Shown here in pieces: positions 58,082 to 64,000 of a DNA stretch of 64,000 bases; within the stretch, counting starts at the first letter, position 1; each line of letters starts with the position of its first letter. This stretch comes from an uncultured Roseicyclus sp. (lineage in GTDB: Bacteria; Pseudomonadota; Alphaproteobacteria; Rhodobacterales; Rhodobacteraceae). The notes below the pieces were generated by a model. That model was not told the DNA's origin. It did not search any database and saw only the letters and a list, made by a program, of their open reading frames with translations. The stretch is from assembly GCA_947500415.1 (NCBI GenBank), contig CANMRT010000001.1, forward strand, positions 1,576,982 through 1,640,981. The letters are read 5' to 3'. The position numbers and the translations under genes were made by a program.

Positions 58082-60622
58082 ATGGCAAAGAAAATGCTCA
58101 TCGATGCCACCCACGCGGAAGAGACCCGCGTTGTGGTGGCAGACGGCAATCGGGTTGAAGAGTTCGACTTTGAGTCGCTGAACAAGCGGCAACTCGCAGG
58201 AAATATCTATCTGGCAAAGGTCACGCGGGTCGAACCCTCGTTGCAAGCCGCCTTCATTGACTACGGCGGAAACCGCCATGGTTTTCTCGCGTTTTCCGAA
58301 ATCCACCCGGATTACTATCAAATCCCTGTCGCGGATCGTGAGGCCCTTCTGGCCGAAGAGCGCGCCTATGCCGAACAGCAGGCGCGCGAAGACGAAGAAG
58401 AGACACCAAAGCCCAAGCGCCGCAGGCGTCGTCGTCGCGGCAGTGAGACGAAGGCTGAGGAAACCGGCACCGATGCGGTGACCTCCGGCAATCCGTCCGG
58501 CATGGACGTCGTCGATCTGGAGGCGACGGAAGGCGATGGCGAGGCATCGGAGTCTGTTGACCCCGAAGAGGGCATGTCGCCGATGGAGCGCGTGGAAGAG
58601 ACGCCCGTGGCCGAGCCTGAGGATGATGCGGAGGACGAGGGCGATACTGCTGATGATGCAGCCCCCGACGCTGAGGCTGAAGCAGAGGGCGAAGCAGAAG
58701 CCGACAGTGACGCTGAGACAGTGGCTGACGACGACGATCAGGACGAAATCCGCCCGGTCCGTAAACCACGCCCGCGCCGGTATAAGATCCAGGAAGTCGT
58801 CAAAGTTCGCCAAATCCTGTTGGTGCAGGTCGTCAAGGAAGAGCGTGGCAACAAGGGCGCGGCTCTCACCACCTACCTCTCGCTGGCTGGCCGTTATTGC
58901 GTTTTGATGCCCAACACCGCGCGCGGTGGCGGGATCAGCCGCAAGATTACCAATGCCTCGGACCGGAAAAAGCTGAAGGAAATCGCCACGGCTCTCGACG
59001 TGCCGCAGGGCGCAGGTCTGATTGTTCGGACGGCTGGCGCTCAGCGCACCAAGACCGAGATCAAGCGCGACTACGAATACCTGCAACGCCAATGGGAACA
59101 GATCCGCGAGTTGACGCTGAAGTCCATCGCGCCTGCGCCGATCTATCAGGAAGGCGATCTGATCCACCGGACGATCCGCGACCTCTACAACCGCGATATC
59201 GGTGAGGTCCTTGTGGAGGGCGAGGGCGGCTACAAGCACGCCAAGAACTTCATGAAGATGATCATGCCAAGCCACGCGAAAAACGTGAAGCATTACACCG
59301 ATCCGATGCCGCTTTTCGCAAAGCACAAGGTCGAGTCGTATCTGGGCGACATGTTCAATCCGACCGTTCAACTGAAGTCCGGCGGCTACATCGTAATTGG
59401 CGTGACCGAGGCACTGGTTGCGATTGACGTGAACTCTGGCCGGGCCACGAAAGAAGGCTCGATCGAGGAAACGGCGCTGAAGACCAACCTGGAGGCCGCC
59501 GAAGAGGTGGCGCGGCAGTTGCGTCTGCGTGACCTCGCGGGCCTGATCGTGATCGATTTCATCGACATGGATGAGCGGCGCAACAACAACGCTGTCGAGA
59601 AGCGCATCAAGGATAAGCTGAAGACGGATCGCGCGCGCATTCAGGTGGGCCGGATTTCTTCGTTCGGCCTGATGGAAATGTCGCGCCAACGCCTGCGTCC
59701 CGGCATGTTGGAGGCCACAACGCAGGCCTGTCACCATTGCCACGGCACGGGCCTTGTGCGGTCCGACGACAGTCTCGCGCTATCGATCCTTCGCCAATTG
59801 GAAGAGGAGGGCACTCGTGGCCGCTCCAAGGAAGTGTTGCTGACCGCGCCCGTAGGCATCGTGAACTTCCTGATCAACTTCAAGCGCGAAAGCCTGGATG
59901 CCATCGAGGCACGCTCGGGTATGGCGATCCGGATTGAGGCAGACGCGAGCCTTGTGGTGCCGGACTTCAAGATTGAGAAGTTCAAGACGGCGACCCGCAA
60001 GATCACGGCCGTCGCGCCCGTGATTTCGATGGACGCCTCGCTGATGGATGACATCGACGATGATGCGGAGGCTGAAGAGGCCGTTGAAGCAGTCGTCGAG
60101 ACGCCCGAAGATGATGATCAGCCCAAGAAGAAGCGCCGCCGTCGTCGCGGTGGGCGTGGCCGTCGCCGGAGTGGCGAAGGCGGTGATGAGGCGCAGAATT
60201 CTGAGGATGGGGGCGAAAGCCCGTCTGAAGAGGCGCAAGGTGATGAGGCTTCTGAAGCTACTGAGGCTGCGCCCGAAGCGGCTGAAGGGGAAGAAGAGCA
60301 ACCCAAGAAGCGTCGTCGTTCGCGGCGCGGTGGTCGGGGTCGTAAGTCTGCGGATGCTGTGGAAGAGACTGCTGAGACCGGGTCTGAAGAGGTGCAGACT
60401 GATGCGCCAGCGGAAGAGCCAGTCGCGGAGATGGAACCTGAGGTTGCGGCGGAACCCGAACCAGTTGCGGAAGTCGAACCTGCGCCGGAGCCGGAACCTG
60501 AACCCGAGCCAGAAGTGGCACCTGAGCCGGAGCCCGAGCCGGTTGCCGCGGAAGCAGCTCCGGAACCAGCTCCGGATGAGCCTACCAAACCAAAACGGCG
60601 TGGCTGGTGGTCACGCGGATAG
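58082..60622 (+). CDS. rne: Ribonuclease E/G
   Basis: An 846-residue RNase E with the N-terminal S1 domain split by an acidic, Arg-rich insert at about residues 97-225. The catalytic DNase I-like region follows (AIDVNSG near 447, LIVIDFIDMDERRNN near 490), then the zinc-link CHHCHGTG near 549. The C-terminal 200 residues are a low-complexity arginine-rich and Glu/Pro-rich scaffold (RRRRGGRGRRR; PEPEPEPEPE runs). It processes and degrades RNA and anchors the degradosome. The length and acidic insert agree with alphaproteobacterial RNase E. The ATG at 58082 is the start. Confidence 0.95.
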   Translation: MAKKMLIDATHAEETRVVVADGNRVEEFDFESLNKRQLAGNIYLAKVTRVEPSLQAAFIDYGGNRHGFLAFSEIHPDYYQIPVADREALLAEERAYAEQQAREDEEETPKPKRRRRRRRGSETKAEETGTDAVTSGNPSGMDVVDLEATEGDGEASESVDPEEGMSPMERVEETPVAEPEDDAEDEGDTADDAAPDAEAEAEGEAEADSDAETVADDDDQDEIRPVRKPRPRRYKIQEVVKVRQILLVQVVKEERGNKGAALTTYLSLAGRYCVLMPNTARGGGISRKITNASDRKKLKEIATALDVPQGAGLIVRTAGAQRTKTEIKRDYEYLQRQWEQIRELTLKSIAPAPIYQEGDLIHRTIRDLYNRDIGEVLVEGEGGYKHAKNFMKMIMPSHAKNVKHYTDPMPLFAKHKVESYLGDMFNPTVQLKSGGYIVIGVTEALVAIDVNSGRATKEGSIEETALKTNLEAAEEVARQLRLRDLAGLIVIDFIDMDERRNNNAVEKRIKDKLKTDRARIQVGRISSFGLMEMSRQRLRPGMLEATTQACHHCHGTGLVRSDDSLALSILRQLEEEGTRGRSKEVLLTAPVGIVNFLINFKRESLDAIEARSGMAIRIEADASLVVPDFKIEKFKTATRKITAVAPVISMDASLMDDIDDDAEAEEAVEAVVETPEDDDQPKKKRRRRRGGRGRRRSGEGGDEAQNSEDGGESPSEEAQGDEASEATEAAPEAAEGEEEQPKKRRRSRRGGRGRKSADAVEETAETGSEEVQTDAPAEEPVAEMEPEVAAEPEPVAEVEPAPEPEPEPEPEVAPEPEPEPVAAEAAPEPAPDEPTKPKRRGWWSRG

Positions 60623-60628
60623 AATAGC

Positions 60629-60656
60629 AAAAGGGCGCCCATTGAGGCGCTCTTTT
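60629..60656. terminator. Bidirectional terminator between rne and the DsbA-like gene
   Basis: AAAAGGGCGCC (60629-60639) pairs with GGCGCTCTTTT (60646-60656), with one G-U pair in the stem and a loop of six. T-runs on both strands let it serve both the upstream rne and the convergent gene that ends at 60680. Confidence 0.75.
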
Positions 60657-60679
60657 CATGGCAGTGAATGATTGGCTTT

Positions 60680-61432
60680 TTACTCAGCGGTTTCCCGAAG
60701 GATCGCCACGATCTCCTGCATGTTTGGCAGTGGCACATAGCCCTGCACCAACTGATCGCCGAACACGAAGGACGGCGTTCCAGTGATGCCCATACGGCTC
60801 GCCAGATCACGGTTGTAATTGATGGTCGCCTCGACCAACGGATCGTCAATTGCCGCGAAGATCGCTTCGCTGTCGAGGCCTAGATCGGTTGCCAGACGGG
60901 CCAGCGACAGCTCGGTCACATCGGCACGCATAGTGATAAGCGCGTCGTTCATCAGCTCATAGGCCTGCCCGCCGAGGGCAATGCGCGTGGCGATAGCAAA
61001 GCGGCTGGCCAGCTCAGATTGCTCGCCCAGGATCGGGAATTCCTTGGTGATGATGCGTATGTTTCCGTCGGACTCCACCAACTCGCTCACCTCAGGATGT
61101 GCGCGGCGACAGAAGGAGCAACGGTAATCCAGGAATTCGACGATCACGATGTCACCGTCCGGGTTTCCGCTGACATGGTCGAAAGCAGAGTTGAAGAGGG
61201 CGTCTTCGTTCTCAACCACTGCAAGCGCCTGCGCCTGCGCTTCCAATTCGGCTTGCCGTTCTTCCAGAACGCCGATGGCTTCCATCAAAACTTCAGGGTT
61301 CTCAAGAAGATAGGCGCGGACTTCGGCCCGGAAGGCGTCGCGTTCTGCCTCGGTCAGATCATCTAGATCCGTTGCGGCAGCTTGGCCCGCAAGAAGGGCA
61401 CCTACTGCAGCGCCGAGCAAATACTTCATCAT
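60680..61432 (-). CDS. DsbA-family thiol:disulfide oxidoreductase (Com1/ScsC-like)
   Basis: A 250-residue periplasmic protein with a signal peptide (MMKYLLGAAVGALLAGQAAA before TDLDDL). An N-terminal helical extension (ERDAFRAEVRAYLLENPEVL, residues 28-65) as in ScsC/Com1 proteins may drive oligomerisation. The thioredoxin-fold domain has the active site CSFC in DYRCSFCRRAH and the cis-Pro loop GITGTPSFVFGDQ. It oxidises or isomerises disulfides in secreted proteins. It converges on rne across a shared terminator. Confidence 0.9.
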   Translation of the reverse strand: MMKYLLGAAVGALLAGQAAATDLDDLTEAERDAFRAEVRAYLLENPEVLMEAIGVLEERQAELEAQAQALAVVENEDALFNSAFDHVSGNPDGDIVIVEFLDYRCSFCRRAHPEVSELVESDGNIRIITKEFPILGEQSELASRFAIATRIALGGQAYELMNDALITMRADVTELSLARLATDLGLDSEAIFAAIDDPLVEATINYNRDLASRMGITGTPSFVFGDQLVQGYVPLPNMQEIVAILRETAE

Positions 61433-61546
61433 TCGAATTCTCCGTCATTCGGAATTCTCTGTTCCTACCACATCGCGCAGCGCCCGCCACCATTGACGAG
61501 GCCCCATTTGACTGCTTTCACCGCGCACAATTCAGTGAGGTGAAAA

Positions 61547-62698
61547 ATGCGCCATTCGTCCCGTGCCCTTGTCGACCCGTTCATCGTGATGGACGTGATG
61601 GAAGCGGCTCGCGCGGCGGAAGAGGCCGGTCGTCACATCATCCATATGGAGGTTGGGCAACCGGGGACGGGCGCGCCCCTGGCCGCGCGGAAGCGTCTCG
61701 CCGATGAGATGGAGGCTGGACCGTTAGGCTATACTGTAGCGTTGGGGCGGCCTGATCTAAGGGCAGGGATCGCGGCGCTTTACGATGAATGGTACGGCCT
61801 CGATGTTGACCCCGGCCGCATTGTGCTGACGGCGGGTGCTTCGGGTGCGTTCCTTCTAGCGTTCACCGCGCTCTTTGATGCCGGGGCCAAAGTGGCACTC
61901 GGGGAACCTTGCTATCCATCTTACCGGCAAATCCTCTCGGCTCTGTCGTTGGAGCCTGTAGGCCTGCAAACCCATGCGGAAACGCGGTACCAGCCGACGC
62001 CGGACCATTTGTCGGAGGAGTTGGATGGATTGATCGTGGCAAGCCCGGCCAATCCAACGGGAACGATGCTCTTTGAGTCAGAGTTACGCGCCTTGAGCGG
62101 CGCCTGTAAGTCGCGTGATATCTCCCTGATTTCGGACGAAATTTACCACGGTTTGCAGTATGAGGGGCGTGCCGTTTCGGCACTGGAGGTGACCGACGAT
62201 GTCTATGTCATCAACTCCTTCTCAAAATATTTCTCGATGACAGGATGGCGGCTCGGTTGGATGGTCGTTCCACCCGATCATGTCCGCATTATCGAGCGGT
62301 TGGCGCAGAACATGTTCATCTGCCCGTCCCATGCCGCTCAGGTGGCCGCGTTAGGTGCACTGAGCCCAGATGGACGCGCTGAATTGGATCAACATCGCGA
62401 GGTTTACGCTCGCAATCGTGACTTGCTTTCCAAGGGCTTGGCCGAGGCAGGGCTCACGAAAACCGCGCCTGCGGATGGGGCCTTCTACGTCTATGTGGAT
62501 GTGTCGGAATTTACCGATGATGCACGCGCCTTTGCGACAGAAATACTTGATCAGGCAGGCATTGCGGTGACGCCCGGCCTCGATTTCGATAAGGCGCGTG
62601 GCGCGGGAACGCTCAGGTTTTCCTACGCGCGCGCGACGGCAGATATCGAAGAAGGTGTCTCGCGCCTCATTGCCTTCATGCACGCGCGTAAGGGCTAG
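61547..62698 (+). CDS. PLP-dependent aminotransferase, class I/II
   Basis: A 383-residue aspartate-aminotransferase-fold protein. Landmarks are HMEVGQPGTGAPL near residue 33, LTAGASGAFLLAF near 94, the cofactor lysine in NSFSKYFSMTGWRLGW near 225-240 and DGAFYVYVDVSEF near 310. It moves an amino group between an amino acid and a 2-oxoacid; substrates are unknown. The ATG at 61547 follows GTGAGG. It is co-directional with the amidase but probably a separate unit. Confidence 0.91.
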   Translation: MRHSSRALVDPFIVMDVMEAARAAEEAGRHIIHMEVGQPGTGAPLAARKRLADEMEAGPLGYTVALGRPDLRAGIAALYDEWYGLDVDPGRIVLTAGASGAFLLAFTALFDAGAKVALGEPCYPSYRQILSALSLEPVGLQTHAETRYQPTPDHLSEELDGLIVASPANPTGTMLFESELRALSGACKSRDISLISDEIYHGLQYEGRAVSALEVTDDVYVINSFSKYFSMTGWRLGWMVVPPDHVRIIERLAQNMFICPSHAAQVAALGALSPDGRAELDQHREVYARNRDLLSKGLAEAGLTKTAPADGAFYVYVDVSEFTDDARAFATEILDQAGIAVTPGLDFDKARGAGTLRFSYARATADIEEGVSRLIAFMHARKG

Positions 62699-62750
62699 GA
62701 GTGCGCGCTGCCTTTTGGTAAGCAGGGGCCAACCAAGAGGGATTATCCCC

Positions 62751-63959
62751 GTGATCCGAGCAGTTCTGATTTTCGCCCTTCTGTGCTGTCCTTTGCCAGC
62801 GTTTTCGCAAGGCTTTGGAGCGCTGGCCCGCGTTCTGCCAGAGGACTCTTCTCTTTCTGACAACAGGCGTGGGACCGAGTTGGAGTTGGCGCTGAGCCAA
62901 GCGGTGCCATTCCGGGTCTTCACACTCGACGAACCGATGCGTGTTGTGCTCGATTTTCGCGAAGTCGATTTCACGGGCCTGCCCGAGGGCTTCAACCGGG
63001 CGCGTGAGGTAGACCAAATCGCCTTTGGCGGGGCCTCCACGCCGGGATGGTCGCGCATGGTCCTGACGCTAAACACCCCGATGCTGCCTGAGATCGCGGC
63101 GATGGAGATTGATGACATAAGCGGTGAGGCAGTGGTGAACCTGTCGCTGGCCCCGGCTGAAGCCGATGCCTTTGCGGCAGCAGCAGGCGCACCGCCGGGA
63201 CTAAGCGGCGTGTTGTTGCCCGTTGTAACGCAGGCCGCCCCACCCTCTGATGACGGGACTTTGTTGGTTGTGTTGGACCCGGGACACGGCGGCATTGACC
63301 CCGGCGCGGTGCGCAACGGCCATGATGAGGCCACGCTCATGCTGGCCTTCGCGCGCGAGTTACGGGAAATCATGCGGCGCACGGGAGACATAGAAGTTGT
63401 CATGACCCGCGATGCGGATGTCTTCGTGCCATTGCCGACGCGGGTAACCATTGCGCGGGCCGCAGGGGCGGACATCTTCATCTCCCTCCACGCCGATGCG
63501 ATTGCGGAGGGGCGGGCGCAGGGGGCCACGGTTTATACACTGGCCGATGAGGCCTCGGACGCGGCCACTGCCGCCTTGGCCGAGCAGCATGATCGGGCAG
63601 ATTTGCTGCAAGGCATCGACCTGTCGGGCAGCGATGATGAGGTTGTGAGCGTTTTGCTAGACTTGGCCCGGATTGAAAACGCGCCCCGCAGTCGGGCATT
63701 TGCTGACATTCTTGTGCAAGCTATTGATACCACTGGCCTTGATCTGCATGGCCGCCCACGCGGCGAAGGGGCTTTTTCTGTTTTGAAGGCGGCCGATTTC
63801 CCAGCCGTTTTGCTGGAGGTCGGGTTCCTTAGCGAAGGGGGCGATCTGGAGAACATTCTTGATCCTGGCTGGCGGTCGCGGATGCAGGCGGCGATCACCG
63901 GCGCGGTGATTGCCTGGGCGCAGGCCGATGCAGCAGCGGATGCCCTCAGACGCCAGTGA
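62751..63959 (+). CDS. amiC: N-acetylmuramoyl-L-alanine amidase with AMIN domain
   Basis: A 402-residue secreted protein: signal peptide (MIRAVLIFALLCCPLPAFSQ), an AMIN-like domain (about residues 35-140) and an Amidase_3 domain (about 165-395). The zinc ligand sequence is VLDPGHGGIDPGA, with a later SLHAD, and the catalytic Glu lies in AVLLEVGFLSEGGDL. It cleaves peptide stems from peptidoglycan at division. The start is the GTG at 62751; a longer open frame to 62598 overlaps the aminotransferase. The gene before the window's end probably continues into a penicillin-binding protein gene. Confidence 0.93.
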   Translation: MIRAVLIFALLCCPLPAFSQGFGALARVLPEDSSLSDNRRGTELELALSQAVPFRVFTLDEPMRVVLDFREVDFTGLPEGFNRAREVDQIAFGGASTPGWSRMVLTLNTPMLPEIAAMEIDDISGEAVVNLSLAPAEADAFAAAAGAPPGLSGVLLPVVTQAAPPSDDGTLLVVLDPGHGGIDPGAVRNGHDEATLMLAFARELREIMRRTGDIEVVMTRDADVFVPLPTRVTIARAAGADIFISLHADAIAEGRAQGATVYTLADEASDAATAALAEQHDRADLLQGIDLSGSDDEVVSVLLDLARIENAPRSRAFADILVQAIDTTGLDLHGRPRGEGAFSVLKAADFPAVLLEVGFLSEGGDLENILDPGWRSRMQAAITGAVIAWAQADAAADALRRQ

Positions 63960-64000
63960 ATTCGGCGAGCCAGACTGAGTGCCCCATCAATTCGGCGTCA

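Overview
The window looks like a chromosomal segment of a marine alphaproteobacterium of the Rhodobacteraceae (Roseobacter-type). It is GC-rich and dense in TRAP transporters. It carries an NAD-dependent molybdenum formate dehydrogenase, a complete urease operon, an NtrC/DctD-like regulator without GAFTGA, a PurC-PurS-PurQ run, an F1-ATPase zeta-type protein and a long acidic RNase E. I saw no tRNA, rRNA, IS element, prophage or CRISPR array. This placement is inferred from gene content, not from an alignment.

Layout. 1-5033: TRAP transporter (tail of the binding protein, then DctQ and DctM), an intradiol ring-cleavage dioxygenase, a DRE-TIM acyltransferase/lyase and a GntR regulator that appears to lack an ATG. 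5200-5991: wreck of an autotransporter. 6040-11120: hairpin-rich leader and ureDABCEFG. 11302-13248: acetyl-CoA synthetase. 13798-18737: subtilisin-like protease, PAP2/haloperoxidase-fold protein with a collagen-like (Ala-Gly-Arg)11 N terminus, and a SARP-like regulator. 18758-27084: LysR regulator, DUF1445 (D-glutamate cyclase-like) enzyme, second TRAP transporter and fused 5-oxoprolinase/hydantoinase. 27081-30461: unknown protein and a CheB-CheR-PAS fusion. 30611-35566: divergent lipid-type cluster with an MMPL/RND exporter and small secreted protein on one side, and an alpha-oxoamine synthase and wax-ester-synthase-like acyltransferase on the other. 35612-42687: LysR regulator and fdsGBA-fdhD-fdsD. 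42695-42911: a striking array of seven 12-bp palindromes, followed by an IlvD/Edd sugar-acid dehydratase. 44874-51594: DUF1638 protein, membrane proteins, DMT exporter, GNAT, corrinoid protein, radical-SAM protein, homocysteine methyltransferase and zeta-type F1-ATPase inhibitor. 51767-53443: purCSQ. 53491-56672: DctB/DctD-like two-component pair. 58082-63959: rne, DsbA-like protein, aminotransferase and amidase.

How the genes may work together. Urease gives ammonia from urea, and Acs and Fds handle acetate and formate. The DUF1445-TRAP-oxoprolinase set reads as uptake and degradation of a D-glutamate/5-oxoproline-like compound. DUF1638, the corrinoid protein and the homocysteine methyltransferase look like parts of the split B12-dependent methionine synthase of roseobacters; the pterin-binding part is not in the window. 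The leader of the homocysteine methyltransferase can fold so that its ribosome-binding site is sequestered, with mutually exclusive inner hairpins, which resembles a riboswitch or attenuator.

Best candidates for undescribed biology are the palindrome array upstream of the dehydratase, the structured methyltransferase leader, the oxoamine-synthase/acyltransferase/MMPL lipid cluster, and the SARP/PAP2/subtilase cassette.
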